Below are positions 34,004-42,533 of a DNA stretch of 45,843 nt, piece after piece; position 1 is the first letter of the stretch, and each line of letters starts with the position of its first letter. The stretch covers positions 1 through 45,843 of the forward strand of contig CANPGB010000025.1 of NCBI GenBank assembly GCA_947573485.1, read 5' to 3'. Both the position numbers and the translations under genes were made by a program. The DNA comes from an uncultured Porphyromonadaceae bacterium. Lineage in GTDB: Bacteria; Bacteroidota; Bacteroidia; Bacteroidales; Muribaculaceae. The notes under the pieces were generated by a model. That model was not told where the DNA came from. It did not search any database and saw only the letters and a program-made list of their open reading frames with translations.

Positions 34004-35219
34004 GGAGCATCAGTGCCTGCGCTGAGGCGCGGTCGATGACTGCCTGACGGTCGCCTCCGAAGTGAAAACATTCAGTGATTGTCTGCTGCGGTGTGGCTGC
34101 GGCAATCCAAACCGTTCCGATGGGCTTTTCGGCCGACCCTCCCGAGGGGCCGGCTATTCCTGTTGTTGCCACTGCGCAGTCGGCGCCGGTGAGACGGCGT
34201 ATGCCTTCGACCATCTGGCCTGCGACTGCGCGGCTTACGGCACCATATTGCTCGAGAGCGCGGCGGGTTACGCCTAATGTCTGCATCTTTACGTCGTTGC
34301 TGTAGGATACTACGCCGCCGAGCATGGTGTCGGAGCAGCCGGGTATTGCGGTGATGAGGTGCGCTATGTTGCCGCCTGTGCAGCTTTCGGCTGTGGCTAC
34401 GGTGTAGCGGCGGGCGCGGAGTGCGTGCAGGAGGAGTTCGGCGGGCGAGAGTTTGCCTTCGGCGGCGAGGTTGGCGCCGAGGAGGGTCTTGAGGGAGGTG
34501 CAGAGAGCATCGAAGCCGTCGGCCTCGGCGGGTGCGGTGGTGTAGTCGGCGTCGAGGCGGAGCACTATCTCGCCGGGGTTGGGGAGGTAGGCGAGTTTGA
34601 AGTTTGGCGCGAGGGAGTCTTCGAAGGCAGCGAGGCGCTCTGCCAGGGCTGACTCCGAGATGCCTGTGACCGTGAACTCGCGGTGCAGCACGAGGCCTCC
34701 TCGACCGAAGCGTTCGTGCACGGTTTGTGCCACCTGCGGGAGCATGCCGCGTGTCTCGTAGGGCACGCCGGGCATTGCCACGAGGGCATGGCCGTCTTTC
34801 TCAAACCACATTATCGGGGCTGTGCCGAGGCGGTTCTGTATCACAGTGCAACTCGAGGGCACCATTGCCTGGGCGCGGGTGAGGTCGTTGAGCTTTATGT
34901 TGCGGTTGGCGAATATTTCTTCGATGTTGCGTGCTACGGCGGGGTCGTGGACGAGTTCGCCGCCGAAGATGTCGAGCATCTCGCCTTTAGTGATGTCGTC
35001 GCGTGTGGGGCCGAGGCCGCCTGTGGTTACTGTGAGCTCGCTTTCGGCCATTGATTCCTCGATGGCCTGACGAATATCAGCGGCTTTGTCGCCTACGGTG
35101 CGTATGCGTTTCACCTGCCAGCCGTCGGCGGCGAAGGTGCGTGCAATGAGGCCTGAGTTGGTATCAGTTACGCGCCCGAGAAGTATCTCGTCGCCTATAA
35201 TAATTATGGAGATGTTCAT
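33987..35219 (-). CDS. cinA: CinA-type protein: MoCF domain plus PncC amidohydrolase
   Basis: A 410-aa cytoplasmic two-domain protein. The N-terminal MoeA/MogA-like domain (COG1058, about residues 1-170; IIIGDEILLGRVTDTNS at 5-21 in part, TTGGLGPTRDDIT) has ADP-ribose pyrophosphatase activity in some homologues. The C-terminal PncC domain (about 250-410) deamidates nicotinamide mononucleotide for NAD recycling: ATAESCTGGNIAH with the catalytic Ser, GGVVSYSNDVK, TTGIAGPSGG and KPIGTVWIA. The gene is two bases behind tsaD. No terminator is visible after it. Confidence 0.92.
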   Translation of the reverse strand: MNISIIIIGDEILLGRVTDTNSGLIARTFAADGWQVKRIRTVGDKAADIRQAIEESMAESELTVTTGGLGPTRDDITKGEMLDIFGGELVHDPAVARNIEEIFANRNIKLNDLTRAQAMVPSSCTVIQNRLGTAPIMWFEKDGHALVAMPGVPYETRGMLPQVAQTVHERFGRGGLVLHREFTVTGISESALAERLAAFEDSLAPNFKLAYLPNPGEIVLRLDADYTTAPAEADGFDALCTSLKTLLGANLAAEGKLSPAELLLHALRARRYTVATAESCTGGNIAHLITAIPGCSDTMLGGVVSYSNDVKMQTLGVTRRALEQYGAVSRAVAGQMVEGIRRLTGADCAVATTGIAGPSGGSAEKPIGTVWIAAATPQQTITECFHFGGDRQAVIDRASAQALMLLNGLL

Positions 35220-35221
35220 GA

Positions 35222-36235
35222 CTATACTTCTACGCGGGCGTAGGGTGTTGCGTCGTAGCGGCAGTAGAGGCCGTCGAGATATTTGAAGTACCCGGCTATA
35301 GCCACCATAGCGGCGTTGTCGGTGGTGAAGAGTCGCTCTGGGATGAACGCTTCGAGGCCGTTTTTGGCGCAGTAGTCGGCGACGGCGGCGCGTACGCCTG
35401 AGTTTGCCGATACACCCCCGCCAATGGCTACGGTGCGCACGCCTGTTGCGCGCACGGCTTTGTCGAGCTTGTCGAGGAGTATTGCTATGATAGTGCTCTG
35501 GAGCGATGCGGCGAGGTCGGCGCGGTTGCGCTCAATGAACTGCGGGTCGGCTTTGAGGCCGTCGCGGAGGGTGTAAAGGAAAGAGGTCTTGAGACCGCTG
35601 AAGCTGTAGTCGAGGCCGGGGATGTGTGGCTTGGCGAATTTGAAGCGTGCGGGGTCGCCCTCGGCGGCGAGGCGGTCGATGTGGGGGCCTCCGGGGTAGG
35701 GCAGCCCCATTACTTTGGCGCACTTGTCGAAGGCTTCGCCTGCGGCGTCGTCGATAGTGCGGCCGAGGATTTCCATGTCGTTGTAGTTCCGCACCATTAT
35801 AATCTGCGAGTTGCCACCGGAGATAAGGAGGCAGAGGTAGGGGAACTCGGGCACGCGGTCGGCCTCGGTGCGGCGCACGAAGTGTGAGAGCACGTGGCCG
35901 TGGAGGTGGTTGACGTCGACAATGGGTATGCGGAGGCCGAGCGAGAGGCCTTTGGCGAAGCTTGTGCCCACCAGGAGTGAGCCTATGAGGCCGGGGCCGC
36001 GTGTGAAGGCTATTGCCGAGAGGTCGGTGCGGGCTATGCCTGCGCGGCGTATGGCTGCGTCGACCACGGGGACGATGTTCTGCTGGTGCGCGCGTGAGGC
36101 GAGTTCGGGCACTACGCCTCCGTATTCTTCATGTACCTGCTGCGATGCGATGACGTTGCTGAGCAGTATGCCGTCGCTGACGACTGCTGCCGAGGTGTCG
36201 TCGCACGACGATTCTATTCCTAATATTATTGCCAT
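35222..36235 (-). CDS. tsaD: tRNA N6-threonylcarbamoyladenosine synthase subunit TsaD
   Basis: A 337-aa ASKHA-fold protein (Kae1/Qri7/YgjD) that transfers the threonylcarbamoyl group to A37 of ANN-decoding tRNAs together with TsaB and TsaE. Seen: ILGIESSCDDTS (4-15), the metal-binding HLHGH (about 110-114, HxxxH), ISGGNSQII, TIDDAAGEAFDK, and the final GGGVSANSGVR. Length is standard. It lies between the outer-membrane-protein gene (22 bases upstream) and cinA (2 bases downstream). Confidence 0.95.
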   Translation of the reverse strand: MAIILGIESSCDDTSAAVVSDGILLSNVIASQQVHEEYGGVVPELASRAHQQNIVPVVDAAIRRAGIARTDLSAIAFTRGPGLIGSLLVGTSFAKGLSLGLRIPIVDVNHLHGHVLSHFVRRTEADRVPEFPYLCLLISGGNSQIIMVRNYNDMEILGRTIDDAAGEAFDKCAKVMGLPYPGGPHIDRLAAEGDPARFKFAKPHIPGLDYSFSGLKTSFLYTLRDGLKADPQFIERNRADLAASLQSTIIAILLDKLDKAVRATGVRTVAIGGGVSANSGVRAAVADYCAKNGLEAFIPERLFTTDNAAMVAIAGYFKYLDGLYCRYDATPYARVEV

Positions 36236-36257
36236 TGTTGTTTAATGGGTAATGGGG

Positions 36258-36770
36258 TCAGAAGACAAAAGCTATACCTGCTGTGACAAAAGCCGTGGGG
36301 TAGTGCCTCATGAGTGTGTATCGCCCTTCGAGGGAGAGTTTGAGCGAATGTGTGCAGCGCAGCTCGAGGCCGGCGCCCATGTTTATGCCGAACTGGTTGC
36401 TGTGGCTTGTGACGTCGTCGTGCGTCTCGGGGTCGATGCCGTGCCTGCCCCATGAGGTGAAGTTGGCGCCTACGAGGGGGTAGACCGAAGCTTTGCCTCC
36501 GGCAAAACCGAAGGGGAAGTGCACGTTGATGTCGGCTGCGAGGCCGTCGAGGTTCTCGTGGCGGAATATCACTCCGAGTTCGGGCGCTATGCGCACCACC
36601 GAGCTCAGCGAGTACTGGAAAACGAGGCCTGCTGTGGCAGAGTTGTTGCGGCTCACGTAGCCAACTTTGGGGCCGAATGAGGTCTCGCCGCGTGTGGTGC
36701 GCGCGGCAGCGGGGAGGGCGGCGGCATAAAGGGTGATGAGGATGAGGGCGAGGCGTAGTAGTTTTGTCAT
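36258..36770 (-). CDS. Small outer-membrane beta-barrel protein
   Basis: A 170-aa protein with a signal peptide (MTKLLRLALILITLYAAALPAAA) and alternating amphipathic strands typical of eight-stranded barrels: GPKVGYVSR, SATAGLVFQYSLS, RIAPELGVIFRH, FGINMGAGLELR, LKLSLEGRYTL, and a last strand ending in F (TAGIAFVF), the sorting signal. It is likely a porin-family (OmpA-like barrel) protein of unknown function. The start at 36770 is chosen for its signal peptide; an ATG at 36797 lies in the -7 box. It is first in an operon with tsaD and cinA. Confidence 0.82.
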   Translation of the reverse strand: MTKLLRLALILITLYAAALPAAARTTRGETSFGPKVGYVSRNNSATAGLVFQYSLSSVVRIAPELGVIFRHENLDGLAADINVHFPFGFAGGKASVYPLVGANFTSWGRHGIDPETHDDVTSHSNQFGINMGAGLELRCTHSLKLSLEGRYTLMRHYPTAFVTAGIAFVF

Positions 36771-36794
36771 TGCAGGATGAGTGTTAACAAGGTG

Positions 36795-36829
36795 CAAAGG
36801 TACATATTTTCTTTAACTTGTGAAACAAA
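36795..36829 (-). promoter_or_regulatory. Promoter of the barrel protein-tsaD-cinA operon
   Basis: On the minus strand TACCTTTG (36802-36795) is an exact -7 match, with a TTTG at 36829-36826 and a rather long 23-base spacer. The leader to the ATG at 36770 would be about 20 bases. Confidence 0.6.
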
Positions 36830-36899
36830 GATTGTGTGCTCAAAGTTTTGTAATTAAAGTGTAAAAAGTGTTAAAAATTCGAGGGTGAAAAACGTGGTG

Positions 36900-36920
36900 G
36901 GAAAATTTTCCTTAAATTTG
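36900..36920 (+). promoter_or_regulatory. SusC/D promoter region with 12-bp palindrome
   Basis: TAAATTTG (36913-36920) is an exact -7 match. Directly before it is the perfect palindrome GGAAAATTTTCC (36900-36911), in the spacer where an operator would block or help polymerase. There is no TTTG at -33, as expected for a regulated promoter. RNA would begin near 36926, leaving a leader of about 290 bases. The remaining part of 36830-36899 is AT-rich and shows nothing else. Confidence 0.5.
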
Positions 36921-37067
36921 GCCCGAGAAATGTTGGATATTGGTCGCCATTATTCAAGCATTTTTAACTTAACAATACTTATCAACCTGAATATTAACCT
37001 TTAAACTATCTTAAAAACCTTTAGCCGGAGAGAGGCGAAAGCGCAAGCATGAGCCGGCGCCGGCACC

Positions 37068-37196
37068 ATGAAAAACAAAACCCAAACCAAAAAACTAACT
37101 GAAACAGACCAAAAAGAACCCTTAACCGCTAAGATAATAATCCTGTCTTTGCCGCCAGGCAAGTCGGAGTCGCTCTCCGAAACTGCCGCGGAATAA
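37068..37196 (+). CDS. Candidate 42-aa upstream ORF in the susC leader
   Basis: An open frame from ATG 37068 to TAA 37194-37196 within the leader, ending 17 bases before the susC ATG. The peptide starts MKNKTQTKKLTETDQ and ends SESLSETAAE. Just before it is the 12-base palindrome GCCGGCGCCGGC (37053-37064), and inside it is a small hairpin (TCGGAG/CTCCGA, 37164-37180). It has no strong ribosome site and no known family, so it may be chance; if translated it would be a leader peptide or small protein. Confidence 0.3.
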   Translation: MKNKTQTKKLTETDQKEPLTAKIIILSLPPGKSESLSETAAE

Positions 37197-37213
37197 ACCC
37201 AATCAACATTTTT

Positions 37214-40200
37214 ATGAAGAAACATCTTTGTCTGGCCATGCTCCTTCTCGCCGGTATGCCGATGCTCGGAACTCTTTCCGCATCAGCAGAGCCCGTGCCA
37301 CAGCAGCAGAGCCAATCGGCTACCACAATCAAGGGTACCGTAGTAGATGAGAACAATGAGCCGGTGATCGGTGCATCAGTTGTTCAAAAGGGAGTAAAAG
37401 GCAATGCCGCCGCTACCGATGCTTTCGGTAACTTCACCCTCCGCGTACCCGCGGGAGCCATGCTCGAAGTAAGCTATGTAGGTTATAAAGCCGTAAGCAT
37501 CAAAGCTGCCGACGGCATGACCGTTTACCTTGAGCCTACCACAGAAATGCTTAACGAACTTGTGGCTATCGGCTACGGTTCGCAGAAACGCGCCAACCTT
37601 ACGGGTGCCGTGTCGACAGTAGACGTTGCCCGCACAATGGATAGCCGCCCCCAGACCGACGTCACTAAAGCTCTCCAGGGTGCCGTTCCCGGCCTTACAA
37701 TTACTACTGCCAGCGGTGGTATCTCGCAGGATTCAGAAATCAAAATCCGCGGCGTCGGCTCTCTTTCAAATGGTCAGAATTCGGCACCTCTTATCGTAGT
37801 TGACGGTGTGCCTACCGACGACCTCAACTTCATCAACCCCGAGGACATCGCCGAAATCTCGGTGCTTAAAGATGCTGCTTCGTCGGCTATCTATGGTGCC
37901 CGCGCAGCTTTCGGTGTAATCCTTGTTACAACCAAAGAGGCTTCTTCTAAAGACCGTGTGTCGGTCAAATATGATGCCAACTTCTCGTGGAACAGCGCAA
38001 CTGTTCTTCCGAAGTTCTCTCTTGCTTCGCAGAATATCCGCTATGCCCTTCAGTCGGCATACCGCGGCAGCGGCGCTTTTGAGACTGAGGTAGGTAAGCA
38101 GCCCTATGAGCAGCTCCTCGGTTGGGCTGAAAAATGGGAGCAGCAGCACGGTGGTGAACTCTATACGGACTATCGTGAAATTCTGCCCTATGTTGACGAG
38201 AACAATATCGGCGACTACTATATTGACGAAAACAACCACATGTGGCGTTATGCACAGTGGGATGTTGCAAAAACACTCCTCAACAGCGCGGCTCCTTCGA
38301 TGAAGCATAATGTAAGCCTCGAAGGAACCTCTGGCAAGACCCAGTACCGTGCATCGTTCGGCTACGACAGCAAGCAGGGTCTGCACAACTTCGCACCTGA
38401 AAAGATGCAACGCTACATGGCCAACCTGAGTGTATCGACAGAAATCTTCAAGTTCCTCAAGGCCGGTGCCCGCTTCAACTTCTCTCAGCGCGAATATGAG
38501 GATCCCAACACCATCCGTAACTCGTTCCAGTACATGTGGCGTTGGAACTCTATCGAGGAAACTTACGGTTACGCAACCCACGATGGTAAGACTATGCCGT
38601 TCCGTAACGATATCTCGAACCGTATGCTCGCCCATACCGACAAGCAGACCAACCGCATGACCCGCATGCAGGCATGGATGCTTGCCACCATTATCCCCGA
38701 CCTGACCCTCCAGGCCGACTTCACCTATGAGAACCGCACACAGCGTGAGGCTGACGCTTACACCCCCTCGCAGTCGTGGAATACATGGGATTTCACCGCA
38801 TGGTCTATATTTGACAATCCTACTCAGGAGAGTTCTTTTGTACGCCGCAACAGCGTAGACATCGACCGTTGGACAGCAAATGCTTTCGCAACCTACAGCC
38901 ACTCATTCAAGGGTGACCATAACCTTAAGGTAATGGCAGGTTTCTCGGCAGACCGCTATCGTTACGACCGTTTCCAGATTCTCCGCCGTGGTGTGATTGA
39001 CTACGACCTTGCCAACCTCAATCTTACCAACGGCACTAACTTCACTACCGTTGCAAGTGCGAGCGCTCGCGCAACCTGCGGTTTCTTCGGTCGTGTGAAT
39101 TATGACTATAAGGGAATCTACCTCTTTGAGGCCAATGGCCGTTACGACGGTTCGAGCGGTTTCCCTGCACAGGACCAGTGGGCTTTCTTCCCCTCGGTAT
39201 CCGCCGGCTACCGCTTCTCTGAAGAGAACTACTTCAAGCCTCTGAAGAGCTGGTGGAGCAATGGTAAAATCCGTGCATCATGGGGTCAGATTGGTAACGA
39301 GAACATCGGTAATTATAAGTTTATTCCGACCATTGGCTCGACAACCAGCTATTGGCTTGGCTCTACCGGTCTCGCCCTCAGTGCGTTTAATATGCCTACC
39401 CTCGTCCCCAAGACTCTTACCTGGGAACGCATCACAACAGCTGACGTAGGTATCGACCTTGGTTTCCTCAACAACGAGCTTACCCTTGGCTTTGACTGGT
39501 ATCAGCGCGATACCCGCGATATGATTGCAATCACCAAAGACCTCCCCGAAATCCTCGGTGCTACACCTCCTGCAGAAAACGGCGGTAACCTCCGCACCCG
39601 CGGTTGGGAGCTCTCTGTAGGCTGGAATCATAGCTTCGGCGATGCCCAGGTTTACGTGACCGCGAACATCGGCGACGCTACTACCAAGATTACCGAATGG
39701 GCAGATAACGAGACTCTTTATCAGGCAGTGCCCGGGTCCTACGGCATGGGTCGCTACCACGAAGGTCAGACCCTTGGTGAAATCTACGGTTTCGAATTTG
39801 ACCGCTTCTTTGAAGAAAGCGACTTTACCGGCAAGAACGGCAAGCAGTGGATTTATGCTCCCGGCGTAGCTGACCAGACTCCTCTGCAGACCAATGCAAA
39901 CTTCGTGTACGGCCCCGGCGACGTTAAGTATAAAGACCTCGACGGCGACGGCAAGATTACTGCCGGAAAGGGTACCGTCGGTGACCACGGTGACGTTACG
40001 GTAATCGGTAACATGCTCCCCCGCTACGAATACTCGTTCCGTCTCGGCGCAGCTTGGAAAGGCTTCGACATCGACCTCTTCTTCCAGGGCGTAGGTCAGC
40101 GCAAGATGTGGTATATGAGTTCGTTTATCGTTCCTCTCGCACAGAGCAACGGTACTGCGACTTTTGACCACCAGCTCGACTACAACTATATCGAGTACGA

Positions 40201-40603
40201 CGCACAACAGAATCCTATCGCATATCACGTAGACCAGAACAACTGGTATCCTAACGCCTATGGAGGCGGTTTCAACAAAGCAGGTCTCTCGAACAGCATG
40301 CTTGGCCAGGGTGCATATAACTTCTATGCAAGCGACCGCTACCTGCTCAACATGGCTTACCTCCGCATGAAGAACATCACCTTCGGCTACACTCTCCCGA
40401 CCAACCTCACACAGAAGGCTTGGATTCAGCGTGCCCGTATATACTTCAGCGCAGAGAATCCGTTCTTCATCTACAACGGTGCAGGCCGCTACAAACTCGA
40501 CGCCGAAATCAATACCGGTGAAGGTGGTATGGGCGTAGCAGCATATGGCCGTACCAACCCGATGATGAAGTCTTTCTCATTCGGTCTTCAGGTAACATTC
40601 TAA
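37214..40603 (+). CDS. SusC/RagA-type TonB-dependent outer-membrane transporter
   Basis: A 1129-aa outer-membrane transporter that imports glycans or peptides captured by its SusD partner, powered by TonB. Order: signal peptide (1-25), CarbopepD_reg-like domain (about 38-110; IKGTVVDENNEPVIGASV is its first strand pair), the SusC motif LNELVAIGYGSQKR (113-126), plug domain with the classic ALQGAVPGL, IRGVGSL, PLIVVDGVP and SVLKDAASSAIYGARAA (150-232), then a large beta barrel ending in FGLQVTF. Length is normal for the family. The susD gene follows after 20 bases. The substrate cannot be told: no hydrolase, regulator or sulfatase is next to it in the window. Confidence 0.94.
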   Translation: MKKHLCLAMLLLAGMPMLGTLSASAEPVPQQQSQSATTIKGTVVDENNEPVIGASVVQKGVKGNAAATDAFGNFTLRVPAGAMLEVSYVGYKAVSIKAADGMTVYLEPTTEMLNELVAIGYGSQKRANLTGAVSTVDVARTMDSRPQTDVTKALQGAVPGLTITTASGGISQDSEIKIRGVGSLSNGQNSAPLIVVDGVPTDDLNFINPEDIAEISVLKDAASSAIYGARAAFGVILVTTKEASSKDRVSVKYDANFSWNSATVLPKFSLASQNIRYALQSAYRGSGAFETEVGKQPYEQLLGWAEKWEQQHGGELYTDYREILPYVDENNIGDYYIDENNHMWRYAQWDVAKTLLNSAAPSMKHNVSLEGTSGKTQYRASFGYDSKQGLHNFAPEKMQRYMANLSVSTEIFKFLKAGARFNFSQREYEDPNTIRNSFQYMWRWNSIEETYGYATHDGKTMPFRNDISNRMLAHTDKQTNRMTRMQAWMLATIIPDLTLQADFTYENRTQREADAYTPSQSWNTWDFTAWSIFDNPTQESSFVRRNSVDIDRWTANAFATYSHSFKGDHNLKVMAGFSADRYRYDRFQILRRGVIDYDLANLNLTNGTNFTTVASASARATCGFFGRVNYDYKGIYLFEANGRYDGSSGFPAQDQWAFFPSVSAGYRFSEENYFKPLKSWWSNGKIRASWGQIGNENIGNYKFIPTIGSTTSYWLGSTGLALSAFNMPTLVPKTLTWERITTADVGIDLGFLNNELTLGFDWYQRDTRDMIAITKDLPEILGATPPAENGGNLRTRGWELSVGWNHSFGDAQVYVTANIGDATTKITEWADNETLYQAVPGSYGMGRYHEGQTLGEIYGFEFDRFFEESDFTGKNGKQWIYAPGVADQTPLQTNANFVYGPGDVKYKDLDGDGKITAGKGTVGDHGDVTVIGNMLPRYEYSFRLGAAWKGFDIDLFFQGVGQRKMWYMSSFIVPLAQSNGTATFDHQLDYNYIEYDAQQNPIAYHVDQNNWYPNAYGGGFNKAGLSNSMLGQGAYNFYASDRYLLNMAYLRMKNITFGYTLPTNLTQKAWIQRARIYFSAENPFFIYNGAGRYKLDAEINTGEGGMGVAAYGRTNPMMKSFSFGLQVTF

Positions 40604-40623
40604 ACTAAGCTCGACTAACAACA

Positions 40624-42408
40624 ATGAAAAAAACGATAATATACGGAATGCTTGCCCTCGTGGGCGCTTCGCTCTCGAGCTGCGACGATTTCATCAATAA
40701 CAACCGTTTTCCGCTTTCCGATCAGTCGGACTCTCCTGAGTTCTGGAATAACGCGGTGAATGTACAAGGTCAGGTAAATCGTCTGTACAACTCATATAAC
40801 GGCTATGGTAACGGCACCGGCCGCAATGGCGTGTTCTACTTCAAGAGCCTCAGCGACGACCAAGTAGGCATATGGGGTAGCTCGGTAGAATTCAACTCCT
40901 GGACATATCTCCAGACCCCCAGCTCGAACAGCGACTGGAATACGACATACGACCTTATCCGCGGCTGCAACTTCATAATCACCAACATGGAGACCAACTC
41001 CATGGAACGCGTTACGGCTGAATCTTTCGCAGGTGAAGCTAAAATAGTACGTGCATACCAATACTACGACCTCGTGCGCAAGTTTGGCGATGTGCCTCTG
41101 GTGTTGACAGTGCTCGACCCCTCCGACCCCGAGCTCTATATGGCCCGCACTCCCCGCAACGAAGTCATGGACCAGGCTCTTGCCGATATCGACTATGCGA
41201 TAGCTCATATCACCCGCAAGTCATCCAAGACCGAGTTCAGCGTGGATATGGCTTATGCTGTGAAAGCTGAAATCTGCCTGTTCGAGGCTGCGTATGCCAA
41301 GTACACGGCTAAAGACAACACCCGCGCCACCAAGTACTACAACGAGGTAATCAAGGCTTGTGAGTCTCTCATGGGTGCCGGTTATGAGCTTTGCGATGAC
41401 TACGCTTCGCTCTATAACTCGGTGTATACCGCAGGTAACGGCATGCAGTCGCTCCGACAGAACCCTGAGGTTATCTTCATGAAACCTTACGAAGTGAGCG
41501 TTCTGATGCACTCGATGGTGAAGTATACCAATACAGGCGAAATCCTAGGTATGAGCAAGGATGCTTTCGAGAACTATCTCTTCCTTGATGGCAAGCCTAT
41601 GTCGCAGCAGGCCGATAAGAAAGACGAAGGCATAATCCCGGTTTACAAGATTAAACAGGAGGATGGCACCGTGACAGAAGTCACCGGTCAGCTCAATATC
41701 AAAGAGTGTCTTGCAGCCCGCGACAAACGTCTCTCGGCTACTATCGATACCTGTGTGTTCTATGAGAATTACACTTGGGCTCGTCCTAACGGAACTGCTA
41801 TGGCCTCCAAGACCGGTTATGGTGTGAAGAAATTTTGGAATCCGAATTTCACTCTCTACCAGGCAACTACCGACGGCCAGGGCTTTACCAATGCTCCTCT
41901 CTATTGGCTCGCTGAGATTTACCTGGCTTACGCAGAGGCTAAGGCAGAACTCGGTACTATCACCAACGAAGACCTCAACAAGACTATCAACAAGCTCTAC
42001 AAACGTGCCGGTCTTCCCGAGCAGACTGTAGCCGGTCTTGAGGCTATCGGTGATACCAGGAACAATATGGGTGTGTCGAGCCTTATTTGGGAAATTCGTC
42101 GCTGCCGCCGCTGCGAACTTATGTTCGACAAGGGTCTCCGCTATTGGGACCTTATCCGCTGGCACCAGCTCGAGCTTCTTGACAACGTGAAGCATCCCGA
42201 CGTAACCCTTGGTGCTAACATCAAGAACTCTGTTGTTGACCACTTTGTAAAGAATACCAACGGTTATCTTGACTTCTATCAGGGTGTAACACGCGTATTC
42301 TCGGAACGCGAATATCTCTACCCGATCGGTACACAGGAAATCACTGTTAACCCGGCAATCACTCAGAACCCCGGTTGGGATCTTCCCAAACCCGCTGAGA
42401 AGAAGTAA
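40624..42408 (+). CDS. SusD/RagB-type surface glycan-binding lipoprotein
   Basis: A 594-aa outer-membrane lipoprotein, the lid of the SusC/SusD pump. Signal MKKTIIYGMLALVGASLSSC with lipid-bearing C20, followed by DDF as usual for SusD. The TPR-like helical core is seen in YDLIRGCNFIITN, AKIVRAYQYYDLVRKFGDVPLV (about 138-160), ADIDYAIAHI and AVKAEICLFEAAYAKY. The C-terminal SusD signature LIWEIRRCRRCELMFDKGLRYWDLIRW (about 478-505) and YPIGTQEI complete it. A terminator 30 bases after the stop ends the operon, so the pair appears to be transcribed alone. Confidence 0.94.
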   Translation: MKKTIIYGMLALVGASLSSCDDFINNNRFPLSDQSDSPEFWNNAVNVQGQVNRLYNSYNGYGNGTGRNGVFYFKSLSDDQVGIWGSSVEFNSWTYLQTPSSNSDWNTTYDLIRGCNFIITNMETNSMERVTAESFAGEAKIVRAYQYYDLVRKFGDVPLVLTVLDPSDPELYMARTPRNEVMDQALADIDYAIAHITRKSSKTEFSVDMAYAVKAEICLFEAAYAKYTAKDNTRATKYYNEVIKACESLMGAGYELCDDYASLYNSVYTAGNGMQSLRQNPEVIFMKPYEVSVLMHSMVKYTNTGEILGMSKDAFENYLFLDGKPMSQQADKKDEGIIPVYKIKQEDGTVTEVTGQLNIKECLAARDKRLSATIDTCVFYENYTWARPNGTAMASKTGYGVKKFWNPNFTLYQATTDGQGFTNAPLYWLAEIYLAYAEAKAELGTITNEDLNKTINKLYKRAGLPEQTVAGLEAIGDTRNNMGVSSLIWEIRRCRRCELMFDKGLRYWDLIRWHQLELLDNVKHPDVTLGANIKNSVVDHFVKNTNGYLDFYQGVTRVFSEREYLYPIGTQEITVNPAITQNPGWDLPKPAEKK

Positions 42409-42438
42409 TCGCTAATAATCCCTTCTAAATATAAAAAG

Positions 42439-42465
42439 GCGCTTTCGAAAGAGAGCGCTTTTTTT
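42439..42465 (+). terminator. Terminator of the susCD operon
   Basis: GCGCTTTC (42439-42446) pairs with GAGAGCGC (42451-42458) with one G:U, loop GAAA, followed by seven T (42459-42465). A run of A before the stem means it could also work on the other strand. Confidence 0.88.
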
Positions 42466-42484
42466 CGCTCTGATTGAGCTGTGT

Positions 42485-42517
42485 TTTGGGTTAATTGGCC
42501 GAAAATTCTTAATTTTG
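42485..42517 (+). promoter_or_regulatory. Promoter of the glsA-glsB operon
   Basis: TTTG (42485-42488), a 21-base spacer, TAATTTTG (42510-42517), both exact. RNA would begin near 42523, giving a leader of only about 11 bases before the ATG at 42534. Confidence 0.75.
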
Positions 42518-42533
42518 CAGCTTAATAGCATTT

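Noticed and set aside
36771-37213. Known riboswitch in the long SusC leader
   Set aside because: I see no recognisable aptamer core; only an AT-rich leader with a palindrome, small hairpin and short open frame.
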